Of a DNA stretch of 64,000 nt, positions 10,368 through 22,660 are shown piece by piece (the first letter of the stretch is position 1; each line of letters begins with the position of its first letter). Position numbers and translations under genes: made by a program. The DNA is taken from the NCBI GenBank assembly GCA_963691815.1, contig OY829652.1, positions 3,077,067 through 3,141,066 of the forward strand, written 5' to 3'. The stretch comes from Echiichthys vipera (Eukaryota > Chordata > Actinopteri > Perciformes > Trachinidae). Under the pieces are notes generated by a model. That model made no database searches and was not told the DNA's origin. It worked only from the letters and a program-made list of their open reading frames with translations.

Positions 10368-11030
10368 GTGAGTTCACTGAACTACACAGATCAAATGCAC
10401 TCACTAAATATTCAGTAAAAGTTCAGTTCAAACCAGAATCGGACTGTTTCATATCTGATTTAACATATAAATATCATAGAAATGTGTCATTTTAGATCGA
10501 CACAACATGTACGTTCATCCAGAAGTAAAAAACAGGGGAAAACCAAACCACTGTTACTCACTTTGACAAGTAGCCTTGAACTTTTGAACCCTTCTTTATC
10601 AGCCTCACTGATACTGCTGTCTGCTTTTATTGCAGCTAATGTTTAACTGTGTTTGAAAAACCTCCTCAAGACATGAGCACTGCTTGGACAGGAAGCTCCA
10701 CTCGGGGCAAATGTGACATTGAGGTCCATCAGTGGATAAAAGTTTGTTAAATATATTTCCTCTCAACTGCAGCAATGATGACTGCATATCTTCTTCTGCA
10801 CATTAAATGCATCTGATTCTGACATTTGCACAGTGAGTGGGGGAGATGTAAACTCTATCAGTCTAAAAGGGGCTTTGCAGGTTCAGGCTGGACAATAAAG
10901 GAGTAGTGCTGCATCCCAACCAAGTTTTCACCCTGATGATTGAGCTTTATCCCATCTTTCCCACACTAGTGGATGGAGAACAGACAGAGAGACCATCCTT
11001 TGCCTTGTTAGAAAGCTAGAGTAGTTCATC

Positions 11031-11186
11031 ATGGCAACACGGGCCCACAGGGTAACGGACCGCCTCTTTGCGCATGATAAACAGCAGTGTCTGGGAAGAC
11101 CAGTGTCAATGACAAGACTGTCTTACCGAGTCCCCATACACATGGAACCACAACTGAACTACACATCTGATTTCTTCTTCACTTGA
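11031..11186 (+). other. Conserved 51-codon ORF inside the type B intron of gene 3
   Basis: Small ORF starting MATRAHRVTD and ending SDFFFT, kept open with the same start and stop in all four type B introns. This copy has Asp at residue 16 where the others have Ala. No homology is recognised. It lies in the intron between exon 1 and the coding exon, so it would be removed from the spliced message unless an alternative start or retained intron exists. It could be a microprotein or upstream ORF, or simply a young duplication that has had no time to decay. Confidence 0.25.
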
Positions 11187-11320
11187 AGCAAATGAATTAA
11201 CAGAATACAAGATGACTCTCTGTATATTCCACTGAGCATAGTTTGATTTTATTAAAGAGCTGATCCAAATATATGCAATTAATGTTTTGTTTGTTCACTT
11301 TTTGCCCTCAGAGTGTAGAT

Positions 11321-12967
11321 ATGTCTGCTGCCAGCTGTCTGCTGACTGAAGATCAGTTTCTGTGCTCCATCTGTCTGGATGTGTTCACTGATCCAGTCAG
11401 CACACCATGTGGACACAACTTCTGCAAAACCTGCATCACCGAACACTGGAACATTCAAGTCCTGTATCATTGTCCCAACTGTAGAGCGGTGTTTGATCGA
11501 AGACCCAAACTGCAGGTCAACACATTCATCTCTGAGATGGCTGCTCAGTTCAGACAGTCAGCTCAACAGGAAGCCAGCAGCAGCAGCTCAGAGAAACAAG
11601 TGTCCAAACCAGGAGATGTTCCCTGTGATGTCTGCACTGGAACCAAACTGAAGGCCCTGAAGTCCTGCCTGGTGTGTCTGGAGTCTTATTGTGAGACTCA
11701 CCTGGAGCCTCATCTGATGAGGTCAGGCCTAAAAAAACATCAGCTGATCGACCCTGTGGAGAACCTGGAAGGCAGGATGTGTACGAAGCACGATAAACTG
11801 CTGGAGCTGTTCTGTAAGACCGACAAGATATGTGTCTGCATGCTCTGCACTGTTTTAGACCACAAGACACATGATGTTGTTCCTCTGAAAGAAGGATGTG
11901 AAGAAAAGAAGGCAGAGCTGGGGAAGACAGACGCTGAAACTCAGCAGATGATCCAGGAGAGACGACAGAAGATTCAGGAGATCAAACAGTCGGTGCAGCT
12001 CAGTAAGAAAGGTGCAGACAGAGAGATGGCAGATGGTGTTCAGGTCTTCACCGCTCTGAAGGAGTCTGTTGAGAGAAGCCAGGCCGAGCTCATGGACACG
12101 ATCAAGGAGAAGCAGAGAAAGACAGAGAAACAGGCTGAAGGCTTCATTAAAGAGCTGGAACAGGAAATCTCTGAGCTGAAGAAGAGAAGCACTGAGGTGG
12201 AGCAGCTCTCACAGTCTGAAGACCACCTCCACCTCCTCCAAAGCTTCACATCTCTGAACCCTGCTCCACCCACCAAGGACTGGACACGAGTCAGGGTCGG
12301 TCCACCTTCATATGAGGGGACTGTAGTGAGAGCTGTGAATCAGCTGGAGGAGATGCTCAGTGAACAGATGAAGAAGCTGCTCGTTGAGGTCGAGCTGAAG
12401 AGGGTCCAGCAGTCTGCAGTGGACGTGACACTTGATCCTGATACAGCACATCCTCACCTCATCCTGTCTGATGATGGGAAACAAGTTAAATGTGGTGATG
12501 TAAGGAAAAATCTCCCAGACAATCCAGAGAGATTTGATTATTGTGTTATGGTTTTAGCAAAGCAGAGTTTCTCTTCAGGAAGATTTTATTATGAGATTAA
12601 GGTTAAAGGGAAGACTGAGTGGGGTTTAGGAGTGGTCAGAGAGTCGATCAACAGGAAGGGAAGAATCACACTGAGCCTTCAGAAAGGTTATTGGAGGATA
12701 TGTTTGATGAATGAAAATGAGTACAAAGCTTTTGCTGACCCTGCCGTCCTTCTGTCTCTGAAGTCTGGTCCTGAGAAGGTGGGGGTGTTTGTGGATTATG
12801 AAGAGGGTCTGGTCTCCTTTTATGACGTTGATGCTGCAGCTCTGATCTACTCCTTTACTGGCTGCTGCTTCACTGATAAACTCTACCCATTCTTAAGTCC
12901 CAGTCTTAACTATGGTGGTAAAAACTCTGCCTCTCTGATCATCCCTCCTGTTGATCACACTGAGTAG
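11321..12967 (+). CDS. TRIM E3 ubiquitin ligase, bloodthirsty/TRIM39-like, copy 3
   Basis: 548 aa. An in-frame ATG at 11273 would add 16 residues, but that stretch is the intron's polypyrimidine tract and acceptor (AG 11310-11311), so the start is placed at 11321. All RING and B-box ligands are present. The RING carries VLYHCPNC (Leu and His at 48 and 50), shared with gene 6, which is its counterpart one 11.34-kb unit downstream. The linker has an extra Leu (KKLLVEVE). Site 447-equivalent is Arg, followed by ITLSLQKGYW. The C-terminus reads SASLIIPPVDHTE. Poly(A) signal AATAAA at 13460. Confidence 0.93.
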   Translation: MSAASCLLTEDQFLCSICLDVFTDPVSTPCGHNFCKTCITEHWNIQVLYHCPNCRAVFDRRPKLQVNTFISEMAAQFRQSAQQEASSSSSEKQVSKPGDVPCDVCTGTKLKALKSCLVCLESYCETHLEPHLMRSGLKKHQLIDPVENLEGRMCTKHDKLLELFCKTDKICVCMLCTVLDHKTHDVVPLKEGCEEKKAELGKTDAETQQMIQERRQKIQEIKQSVQLSKKGADREMADGVQVFTALKESVERSQAELMDTIKEKQRKTEKQAEGFIKELEQEISELKKRSTEVEQLSQSEDHLHLLQSFTSLNPAPPTKDWTRVRVGPPSYEGTVVRAVNQLEEMLSEQMKKLLVEVELKRVQQSAVDVTLDPDTAHPHLILSDDGKQVKCGDVRKNLPDNPERFDYCVMVLAKQSFSSGRFYYEIKVKGKTEWGLGVVRESINRKGRITLSLQKGYWRICLMNENEYKAFADPAVLLSLKSGPEKVGVFVDYEEGLVSFYDVDAAALIYSFTGCCFTDKLYPFLSPSLNYGGKNSASLIIPPVDHTE

Positions 12968-13982
12968 ACCAAACACTGGATTTCATTAAAGAAGAAAAGA
13001 AAAGATTCACTCTAATTTAATAAAATGAATGTATATTATTGCAGAGTGACTAATTTAGGTAGTTAGTATCTAAAAAACTGCATTACTGGCCTTCAAGAAG
13101 CATTTTATACCGACACATTACTGGGGTTAAGTCATGCACACTTTATATTCATAAAAGGGTTTTCAAAATAAGGTGTTTAAGGGTTTTAGTTTTAAGGATT
13201 TCAGGAAACATCATTAGATGTCTGTCTGGTATGTTTTCAGGGGAAGAATAAAGATGAAATCATGATAAATAATTGTATACAAGTGTTGAAAACTCAAGGG
13301 AATCGGATGCTAAAACATTCAGCTGCTGTGGTTTAAAACATCAGAGAAGTACTAAAGTTTTGTCTCAAGTACTTTTTGTGATATTTAATTTCATCTTTAT
13401 TGTCCACGTCTCTGCAGACAGTTTGTATCGCTCCAACAACTCAACAAATACTCAACAGAAATAAAAACAAAGAAAGTTTCCACTGGATTGTCTTTTTTAA
13501 ATGTTTACTCAATGACTACATAATAGTATCCATTCAAGGTACTTCTACTTTTTCTCCTATTTCATGTAACTTTATACATCTCAGAGGTAAATGTTTTACT
13601 TTGTACTCCATTACATTTGTCTGCAGCGTTAGTTTCTTTACAGATGACAGGTTTTCATCTCCTTCATGTCCAGGGAAACCATGAATCCCAAAAATGTGTT
13701 GATGTTGAATGTTGTTAACGCCACACTATAAGCATATGGTGATCTTATAGAATATGAGACATTGCTGCAGTTTAAACTACCTAAACAGGATATAAAGCCG
13801 TTAAAATGAGCAACAACTTAAACATCTACAGCAGGAAAATGCAAGTAACACATTAATGCACATTTTACAATATTTCATGTGTATTTTTCTGATGATATTT
13901 CAGGATTTTTACTTAGATTGGAATATTTCCAGAGTGGTATTAGTACTTTGACTTCAGTAAAGGATGTGAACACTTCCTCCTT

Positions 13983-14185
13983 CTCTCCCTCTTGGCGACG
14001 GGCCACTGAGAGGTGGAGTAACACTGAAACCTGAGGGCGTCAACGTGACCGACAGGAAAGTGAAAGTTACTGTGAGCAACAGCAGAGCCGCCGTCGAGAC
14101 GAGTCTCCGTGTTTCTCTCTAAAGAAACATTCAACTGAACCCAGCAGCTTTTTCTCAACAACAGCAGAATCTCTGCCAAACACTG
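13983..14185 (+). promoter_or_regulatory. Gene 4 promoter and noncoding first exon, with ISRE
   Basis: ISRE-like GAAAGTGAAAGT at 14056-14067; donor after 14185. Intron 1 is 14186-15130 (945 bp, type B). Flank type B. Confidence 0.75.
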
Positions 14186-14859
14186 GTGAGTTCACTGAAC
14201 TACACAGATCAAATGCACTCACTAAATATTCAGTCAAAGTTCAGTTCAAACCAGAATCGGACTGTTTCATATCTGATTTAACATATAAATATCATAGAAA
14301 TGTGTCATTTTAGATCGACACAACATGTACGTTCATCCAGAAATAAAAAACAGGTGAAAACCAAACCACTGTTACACACTTTGACAAGTAGCCTTGAACT
14401 TTTGAACCCTTCTTTCTCAGCCTCACTGATACTGCTGTCTGTCTTTAGTGCAGCTAATGTTTTACTGTGTTTGAAAAACCTACTCAAGACATGAGCACTG
14501 CTTGGACAGGAAGCTCCACTCGGGGCAAATGGTTCATTGAGGTCCATCAGTGGCTGTTGAGGTTGTGTAGAGAAAAGTTTAAGTATATTTCCTCTCAACT
14601 GCAGCAATGATGACTGCATGTCTTCTTCTGCACATTGACTGCATCTGATTCGGACATTTGCACGGAGAGCGGGGGAGATGTAAACTCGATCAGTCTAAAA
14701 GGGGCTTTGCAGGTTCAGGCTGGACAATAAAGGAGTAGTGCCGCAGCCCAACCAAGTTTTCACCCTGATTGAGCTTTATCCCATCTTTCCCCCACTAGTG
14801 GATGGAGAACAGAGAGAGAGACCATCCTTTGCCTTGTTAGAAAGCTGGAGTTGTTCATC

Positions 14860-15015
14860 ATGGCAACACGGGCCCACAGGGTAACGGACCGCCTCTTTGC
14901 GCATGCTAAACAGCAGTGTCAGGGAAGACCAGTGTCTTTGGCAAGACTGTCTTACCGAATCCCCATACATATGGAGCCACAACTGAACTACACATCTGAT
15001 TTCTTCTTCACTTGA
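14860..15015 (+). other. Conserved 51-codon ORF inside the type B intron of gene 4
   Basis: Second copy of the intronic MATRAHRVTD ORF, with the most changes: Gln at 21, Leu-Ala at 27-28 and Ile at 34. The frame, length and the run ending NYTSDFFFT are kept. Function unknown. Confidence 0.25.
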
Positions 15016-15139
15016 AGCAAATGAAATAACATGACTCTCTGTATATTCCACTGAGGATAGTTTGATTTTATTAAAGAACTGATCCAAATATATGCAATTA
15101 ATGTTTTGTTTGTTCACTTTTTGTCCTCAGAGTGTAGAT

Positions 15140-16786
15140 ATGTCTGCTGCCAGCTGTCTGCTGACTGAAGATCAGTTTCTGTGCTCCATCTGTCTGGATG
15201 TGTTCACTGATCCAGTCACCACACCATGTGGTCACAACTTCTGCGAAACCTGCATCACCGAACACTGGAACATTCAAGTCCCGTATCAGTGTCCCAACTG
15301 TAAAAAGGTTTTCATCACCAGACCTGAGCTGTGGGTCAACACATTCATCTCTGAGATGGCTGCTCAGTTCAGACAGTCAGCTCAACAGGAAGCCAGCAGC
15401 AGCAGCAGCTCAGAGCAACAAGTGTCCAAACCAGGAGACGTTCCCTGTGACGTCTGCACTGGAACCAAACTGAAGGCCCTGAAGTCCTGCCTGGTGTGTC
15501 TGGAGTCTTATTGTGAGACTCACCTGGAACCTCATCTGACGAGATCAGGCCTCAAAAAACATCAGCTGATCGACCCTGTGGAGAACCTGGAAGGCAGGAT
15601 GTGTACGACGCACGATAAACTGCTGGAGCTGTTCTGTAAGACCGACCAGGTGTGTGTCTGCATGCTCTGCACTGTTTTAGACCACAAGACACACGATGTT
15701 GTTCCTCTGAAAGAAGGATGTGAAGAAAAGAAGGCAGAGCTGGGGAAGACAGACGCTGAAACTCAGCAGATGATCCAGGAGAGACAACTGAAGATTCAGG
15801 AGATCAAACAGTCGGTGCAGCTCAGTAAGAAAGGTGCAGACAGAGAGATGGCAGATGGTGTTCAAATCTTCACCGCTCTGAAGGAGTCTGTTGAGAGAAG
15901 CCAGGCGGAGCTCATGGACACGATCAAAGAGAAGCAGAGAAAGACAGAGAAACAGGCTGAAGGCTTCATTAAAGAGCTGGAACATGAAATTTCTGAGCTG
16001 AAGAAGAGAAGCACTGAGGTGGAGAAGCTCTCACAGTCTGAAGACCACCTCCACCTCCTCCAAAGTTTCACGTCTCTGAACGCTGCTCCACCCACCAAGG
16101 ACTGGACACAAGTCAGGGTCGGTCCACCTTCATATGAGGGGAATGTAGTGAGAGCTGTGAATCAGCTGGAGGAGACGCTCAGTGAACAGATGAAGAAGCT
16201 GTTTGAGGTCGAGCCGAAGAGGGTCCAGCAGTCTGCAGTGGACGTGACACTTGATCCTGATACAGCACATCCCGACCTCATCCTGTCTGATGATGGGAAA
16301 CAAGTTAAAGATAGTGATGTAACGAAGAATCTCCCAGACAATCCAGAGAGATTTGATACTCGTCCTGATGTTTTAGCAAAGCAGAGTTTCTCTTCAGGAA
16401 GATTTTATTATGAGATTAAGGTTAAAGGGAAGACTGAGTGGGCTTTAGGAGTGGTCAGAGAGTCGATCAACAGGAAGGGACCAATCAGAGCGAGCCCTCA
16501 GGACGGTTTTTGGATGATATGTTTGAGGAATGAAAATGAGTACAAAGCTTTTGCTGGCCCTGCCGTCCTTCTGTCTCTGAAGTCTGGTCCTGAGAAGGTG
16601 GGGGTGTTTGTGGATTATGAGGAGGGTCTGGTCTCCTTTTATGACGTTGATGCTGCAGCTCTGATCTACTCCTTTACTGGCTGCTGCTTCACTGAGAAAC
16701 TCATCCCATATTTAAGTCCCAGTCTTAACTATCGTGGTAAAAACTCTGCCCCTCTGATCATCTCTCCTGTTGATCACAGTGAGTAG
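15140..16786 (+). CDS. TRIM E3 ubiquitin ligase, bloodthirsty/TRIM39-like, copy 4
   Basis: 548 aa, start placed after the acceptor at 15129-15130 (an upstream in-frame ATG at 15092 is intronic). The end of its RING reads CPNCKKVFITRPELWV instead of the CKAVFDRRPKLQV form of the other copies. Gene 8 has the same patch, and both also have Thr in MCTTHDK. Other private features are Glu36 in the RING (CETC), Pro in FEVEPKRV just before PRY, DTRPDVL in the first variable B30.2 loop and Pro at the hypervariable site 447. An extra Ser in the poly-Ser run explains the added residue. All zinc ligands intact. Poly(A) signal at 17279. Confidence 0.93.
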   Translation: MSAASCLLTEDQFLCSICLDVFTDPVTTPCGHNFCETCITEHWNIQVPYQCPNCKKVFITRPELWVNTFISEMAAQFRQSAQQEASSSSSSEQQVSKPGDVPCDVCTGTKLKALKSCLVCLESYCETHLEPHLTRSGLKKHQLIDPVENLEGRMCTTHDKLLELFCKTDQVCVCMLCTVLDHKTHDVVPLKEGCEEKKAELGKTDAETQQMIQERQLKIQEIKQSVQLSKKGADREMADGVQIFTALKESVERSQAELMDTIKEKQRKTEKQAEGFIKELEHEISELKKRSTEVEKLSQSEDHLHLLQSFTSLNAAPPTKDWTQVRVGPPSYEGNVVRAVNQLEETLSEQMKKLFEVEPKRVQQSAVDVTLDPDTAHPDLILSDDGKQVKDSDVTKNLPDNPERFDTRPDVLAKQSFSSGRFYYEIKVKGKTEWALGVVRESINRKGPIRASPQDGFWMICLRNENEYKAFAGPAVLLSLKSGPEKVGVFVDYEEGLVSFYDVDAAALIYSFTGCCFTEKLIPYLSPSLNYRGKNSAPLIISPVDHSE

Positions 16787-17986
16787 AACAAACACTGGAT
16801 TTCATTAAAGAAGAAAAGAAAAGATTCACTCTAATTTAATAAAATGAATGTATATTATTGCAGAGTGACTCATTTAGGTAGTTAGTATCTAAAAAACTGC
16901 ATTACCTGGCTTCAAGAAGCATTTTATACCGACACATTACTGGGGTTACGTCATGCACACTTTATGTTCATAAAAGGGTTTTCAAAATAAGATGTTTAAG
17001 GGTTTTAGTTTTAAGGATTTCAGGAAACATCAATAGATGTCTGTCTGGTATGTTTTCAGGGGAAGAATAAAGATGAAATCATGATAAATAATTGTATATA
17101 AGTGTTGAAAACTCAAGGGAAACTGAAGCTAAAACATTCAGCTGCTGTGTTTTTAAACACCAGAGAAGTACTAAAGTTTTGTCTCAAGTACTTTTTGTGA
17201 TATTTAATTTCATCTTTAATGTCCACGTCTCTGCAGACAGTTTGTATCGCTCCAACAACTCAACAAATACTCAACAGAAATAAAAACAAAGAAACTTTCT
17301 ACTGGATTGTCTTTTTTAAATGTTTACTCAATGACTACATAATAGTATTCATTCGAGGTACTTCTACTTTTCTCCTATTTCATGTAACTTTAAACATCTC
17401 AGAGGTAAATGTTTTACTTTGTACTCTATTACATTTGTCTGCGGCTTTAGTTTCTTTACAGATGACAGTTTTTCATCTCCTTCATGTGCAGGGAAACCAG
17501 GAATCTCAAAAATGTGTTGATGTTGAATGTTGTTAACGCCACACTATAAGCATATGGTGATCTTATAGAATATGAGACATTGCTGCAGATTAAACTACCC
17601 AAACAGGATATAGAGCCGTTAAAATTAGCAAAAACTTAAAAATTTACAGCAGGAAAATGCAACAAACACATTAATGCAGCAGGAATATTCATCCAGAACC
17701 ATCAGATATAACAGCTAAAGACTGATTGGGAACATTTTCCTCCAGTCAATGTTTTTACTTCTCATACTTTAACTAAACTCTACAAATGTGCCATAAGGCT
17801 CATTTCTAATTTGTTGTCCCTCTGCCAGTTCATACATTAAAGTAACAACAAAAGCAAATGACAATAGCAGCTATCGCCAACATGCGGATGTATTAAAAGC
17901 AAGTGAAGTGAAGCATGGGAAATTATTTAAGTTATTAATAGAAAGCAAACATCTTAAGACAACATTTAATCACCTTGCAGGACCTG

Positions 17987-18189
17987 CTCTCCCTCTTGGC
18001 GACGGGCCACTGAGAGGTGGAGCAACACTGAAACCTGAGGGCGTCAACGTGACCGACAGGAAAGTGAAAGTTACTGTGAGCAACAGCAGAGCCGTTGTCG
18101 AGACAAGTCTCTGTGTTTCTCTCTAAAGAAACATTCAACTGAACCCAGCAGCTTTTTCTCAACAACAGCAGAATCTCTGCCAAACACTG
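17987..18189 (+). promoter_or_regulatory. Gene 5 promoter and noncoding first exon, with ISRE
   Basis: ISRE-like GAAAGTGAAAGT at 18060-18071; donor after 18189. Intron 1 is 18190-18841 (652 bp, type A). Flank type A from about 17,680. Confidence 0.75.
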
Positions 18190-18850
18190 GTGAGTTCACT
18201 GAACTACACAGATCAAATGCACTCACTAAATATTCAGTCAAAGTTTAGTTCAAACCAGAATCGGACTGTTTCATATCTGATTTAACATATAAATGTCATA
18301 GAAATGTGTCTTTTTAGATCGACACAACATGTACGTTCATCCAGAAGTAAAAAACAGTTGAAAACCAAACCTCAGTGACTGAACTCTTGCTTAAGCAGCT
18401 AGCATTAGCTAAAGCAGGTAGCATTAGCTCAAGCTAACTTACAAGCCTGTGTTCAGTATGAACTCAATTTCAACTCAGAGCAAATGTTTCAGTGGAGGTC
18501 CATCGGTGGCCTTGGAGGTTGTGGAGAGATATTATATTTTATAACATTTCCTGCAGTCTAGAGCAGTATCTTTTACTTTTCTTCTGCACATTCAATTTCC
18601 CTGATTGACTACTCTTTGTGTTTTTATTTTAATTTACTTGAATAACAACCAGCAGCTAATAACCAAATGCTGCAGCAGTAATATGTAACTGGCAGCATGC
18701 AGAGATCAGACAGAGGAAGCCTTCAGAAATTATGTAAAAACACAGAGGAAAAAAAAGGCAGTCACCTCCATTTATATACTATAATATTCTATTAATCACA
18801 TATTGATTTTATTGTACAACTAAATAACTTTTTGTCCTCAGAGTGTAGAT

Positions 18851-20497
18851 ATGTCTGCTGCCAGCTGTCTGCTGACTGAAGATCAGTTTCTGTGCTCCAT
18901 CTGTCTGGATGTGTTCACTGATCCAGTCACCACACCATGTGGACACAACTTCTGCAAAACCTGCATCACCGAACACTGGAACATTAAAGTCCCGTATCAG
19001 TGTCCCAACTGTAAAGCGGTGTTTGATCGAAGACCCAAACTGCAGGTCAACACTTTCATCTCTGAGATGGCTGCTCAGTTCAGACAGTCAGCTCAACAGG
19101 GAGCCAGCAGCAGCAGCTCAGAGCAACAAGTGTCCAAACCAGGAGACGTTCCCTGTGATGTCTGCACTGGAACCAAACTGAAGGCCCTGAAGTCCTGTCT
19201 GGTGTGTCTGGAGTCTTATTGTGAGACTCACCTAGAGCCTCATCTGACGAGGTCAGGCCTCAAAAAACATCAGCTGATCGACCCTGTGGAGAACCTGGAA
19301 GGCAGGATGTGTACGAAGCACGATAAACTGCTGGAGCTGTTCTGTAAGACCGACCATATGTGTGTCTGCATGCTCTGCACTGTTTTAGACCACAAGACAC
19401 ACGATGTTGTTCCTCTGAAAGAAGGATGTGAAGAAAAGAAGGCAGAGCTGGGGAAGACAGACGCTGAAACTCAGCAGATGATCCAGGAGAGACAACTGAA
19501 GACTCAGGAGATCAAACAGTCGGTGCAGCACAGTAAGAAAGATGCAGACAGAGAGATGGCAGATGGTGTTCAGGTCTTCACCGCTCTGAAGGAGTCTGTT
19601 GAGAGAAGCCAGGCCGAGCTCATGGACACGATCAAGGAGAAGCATAGAAAGAAAGAGAAACAGGCTGAAGGCTTCATTAAAGAGCTGGAACAGGAAATCT
19701 CTGAGCTGAAGAAGAGAAGCACTGAGGTGGAGCAGCTCTCACTGTCTGAAGACCACCTCCACCTCCTCCAAGGCTTCACGTCTCTGAACCCTGCTCCACC
19801 CACCAAGGACTGGACACAAGTCAGGGTCTGTCCACCTTCATATGAGGGGACTGTTGTGAGAGCTGTGAATCAGCTGGAGGAGATGCTCAGTGAACAGATG
19901 AAGAAGCTGCTCGTTGAGGTCGAGCTGAAGAGGGTCCAGCAGTCTGCAGTGGACGTGACACTTGATCCTGATACAGCACATCCTCACCTCATCCTGTCTG
20001 ATGATGGGAAACAAGTTAAATGTGGTGATGTAAGGAAGAATCTCCCAGACAATCCAGAGAGATTTGATACTTATGTTATGGTTTTAGCAAAGCAGAGTTT
20101 CTCTTCAGGAAGATTTTATTTTGAGATTAAGGTTAAAGGGAAGACTGAGTGGGATTTAGGAGTGGTCAGAGAGTCGATCAACAGGAAGGGAGATATCACA
20201 CTGAGCCCTCAGAAAGGTTTTTGGAGGATATGTTTCAGGAATAAAAATGAGTACAAAGCTTGTGCTGACCCTGCCGTCCTTCTGTCTCTGAAGTCTGGTC
20301 CCGAGAAGGTGGGGGTGTTTGTGGATTATGAGGAGGGTCTGGTCTCCTTTTATGACGTTGATGCTGCAGCTCTGATCTACTCCTTTACTGGCTGCTGCTT
20401 CACTGAGAAACTCTACCCATACTTTTGTCCCAGTCTTAACAATGGTGGTAAAAACTCTGCCCCTCTGATTATCTCTCCTGTTGATCACACTGAGTAG
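18851..20497 (+). CDS. TRIM E3 ubiquitin ligase, bloodthirsty/TRIM39-like, copy 5
   Basis: 548 aa with complete RING, B-boxes, coiled coil and PRY-SPRY. The acceptor AG is at 18840-18841. The coiled coil has a distinctive set of changes (ERQLKTQEIK, VQHSKKDAD, KEKHRKKEK) that recurs only in gene 9. B30.2 variants are DTYVMVL, Asp at site 447, Phe in FYFEIKV, FRNKNEYKACAD and KLYPYFCPSLNNGG. It starts the second A-B-B trio, 11,342 bp downstream of gene 2. Poly(A) signal at 20990. Confidence 0.93.
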   Translation: MSAASCLLTEDQFLCSICLDVFTDPVTTPCGHNFCKTCITEHWNIKVPYQCPNCKAVFDRRPKLQVNTFISEMAAQFRQSAQQGASSSSSEQQVSKPGDVPCDVCTGTKLKALKSCLVCLESYCETHLEPHLTRSGLKKHQLIDPVENLEGRMCTKHDKLLELFCKTDHMCVCMLCTVLDHKTHDVVPLKEGCEEKKAELGKTDAETQQMIQERQLKTQEIKQSVQHSKKDADREMADGVQVFTALKESVERSQAELMDTIKEKHRKKEKQAEGFIKELEQEISELKKRSTEVEQLSLSEDHLHLLQGFTSLNPAPPTKDWTQVRVCPPSYEGTVVRAVNQLEEMLSEQMKKLLVEVELKRVQQSAVDVTLDPDTAHPHLILSDDGKQVKCGDVRKNLPDNPERFDTYVMVLAKQSFSSGRFYFEIKVKGKTEWDLGVVRESINRKGDITLSPQKGFWRICFRNKNEYKACADPAVLLSLKSGPEKVGVFVDYEEGLVSFYDVDAAALIYSFTGCCFTEKLYPYFCPSLNNGGKNSAPLIISPVDHTE

Positions 20498-21510
20498 AAC
20501 AAACACTGGATTTCATTAAAGAAGAAAAGAAAAGATTCACTCTAATTTAATATAATAAATGTATATTATTGCAGAGTGACAAATTTAGGTAGTTAGTATC
20601 TGAAAAACTGCATTACCGGCCTTCAAGAAGCATTTTATACCGACACATTACTGGGGTTACGTCATGCACACTTTATGTTCATAAAAGGGTTTTCAAAATA
20701 AGATATTTAAGGGTTTTAGTTTTAAGGATTTCAGGATACATCAATAGATGTCCGTCTGGTATGTTTTCAAGGAAAGAATAAAGAAAAAATCATGATAAAT
20801 AATTGTATATAAGTGTTGAAAACTCAAGGGAATCGGATGCTAAAACATTCAGCTGCTGTTGTTTAAAACACCAGAGAAGTACTAAAGTTTTGTCTCAAGT
20901 ACTTTTTGTGATATTTAATTTCATCTTTATTGTCCTCGTCTCTGCAGACAGTTTGTATCGCTCCAACAACTCAAAAAATACTCAACAGAAATAAAAACAA
21001 AGAAAGTTTCCACTGGATTGTCTTTTTTAAATGTTTACTCAATGACTACATGATAGTATTCATTCGAGGTACTTCTACTTTTTCTCCTATTTCATGTAAC
21101 TTTATACATCTCAAAGGTAAATGTTTTACTTTGTACTCCATTACATTTGTCTGCGGCTTTTGTTTCTTTACAGATGACAGGTTTTCATCTCCTTCATGTG
21201 CAGGGAAACCATGAATCCCAAAAATGTGTTGATGTTGAATGTTGTTAACGCCACACTATAAGCATATGGTGATCTTATAGTATGAGACATTGCTGCAGAT
21301 TAAACTACCCAAACAGGATATAAAGCCGTTAAAATGAGCAACAACTTAAACATCTACAGCAGGAAAACGCAACTAACACATTAATGCACATTTTACAATA
21401 TTTCATGTGTATTTTTCTGATGATATTTCAGGATTTTTACTTGGAGTGGAATATTTTCAGAGTGGTATTAGTACTTTCACTTCAGTAAAGGATGTGAACA
21501 CTTCCTCCTG

Positions 21511-21713
21511 CTCTCCCTCTTGGTGACGGGCCACTGAGAGGTGGAGTAACACTGAAACCTGAGGGCGTCAACGTGACCGACAGGAAAGTGAAAGTTACTG
21601 TGAGCAACAGCAGAGCCGCCGTCAAGACGAGTCTCCGTGTTTCTCTCTAAAGAAACATTCAACTGAACCCAGCAGCTTTTTCTCAACAACAGCAGAATCT
21701 CTGCCAAACACTG
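21511..21713 (+). promoter_or_regulatory. Gene 6 promoter and noncoding first exon, with ISRE
   Basis: ISRE-like GAAAGTGAAAGT at 21584-21595; donor after 21713. Intron 1 is 21714-22651 (938 bp, type B). Flank type B. Confidence 0.75.
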
Positions 21714-22370
21714 GTGAGTTCACTGAACTACACAGATTAAATGCACTCACTAAATATTCAGTAAAAGTTCAGTTCAAACCAGAATCGGACTGTTTCGTAT
21801 CTGATTTAACAGATAAATATCGTAGAAATGTGTCATTTTAGATCGACACATGTACGTTCATCCAGAAATAAAAAACAGGGGAAAACCAAACCATTGTTGC
21901 ACACTTTGACAAGTAGCGTTTAACTTTTGAACCCTTCTTTCTCAACCTTAATGATACTGCTGTCTGTCTTTGGAGCAGCTAATGTTTAACTGTGTTTGAA
22001 AAACCTACTCAATACATGAGCACTGCTTGGACAGGAAGCTCCACTCGGGGCAAATGTTTCATTGAGGTCCATCAGTGGATAAAAGTTTGTTAAATATATT
22101 TCCTCTCAACTGCAGCAATGATGACTGCATGTCTTCTTCTGCACATTGACTGCATCTGATTCTGACATTTGCACAGAGAGCGGAGGAGATGTAAACTCTA
22201 TCAGTCTAAAAGGGGCTTTGCAGGTTCAGGCTGGACAATAAAGGAGTAGTGCCGCATCCCAACCAAGTTTTAACCCTGATTGAGCTTCATCCCATCTTTC
22301 CCCCACTAGTGGATCGAGAACAGAGAGAGAGACCATCCTTTGCCTTGTTAGAAAGCTAGAGTTGTTCATC

Positions 22371-22526
22371 ATGGCAACACGGGCCCACAGGGTAACGGAC
22401 CGCCTCTTTGCCCACGCTAAACAGCAGTGTCTGGGAAGACCAGTGTCAATGGCAAGACTGTCTTACCGAGTCCCCATACATATGGAACCACAACTGAACT
22501 ACACATCTGATTTCTTCTTCACTTGA
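22371..22526 (+). other. Conserved 51-codon ORF inside the type B intron of gene 6
   Basis: Third copy of the intronic MATRAHRVTD ORF. It differs from the gene 7 copy by one residue (Met-Ala at 27-28 instead of Met-Thr). Same start, stop and length. Confidence 0.25.
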
Positions 22527-22660
22527 AGCAAATGAAATAACATGATACAAGATGACTCTCTGTATATTCCACTGAGCAGAGTTTGATTAGATTAAAGAAC
22601 TGATCCAAATATATGCAATTAATGTTTTGTTTATTCACTTTTTGTCCTCAGAGTGTAGAT

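Noticed and set aside
11273..11320. In-frame upstream ATG adding 16 residues to genes 3, 4 and 6 (starts 11273, 15092, 22613)
   Set aside because: The extension is the polypyrimidine tract and acceptor of intron 1; gene 7, with the same intron type, and all type A genes lack it.
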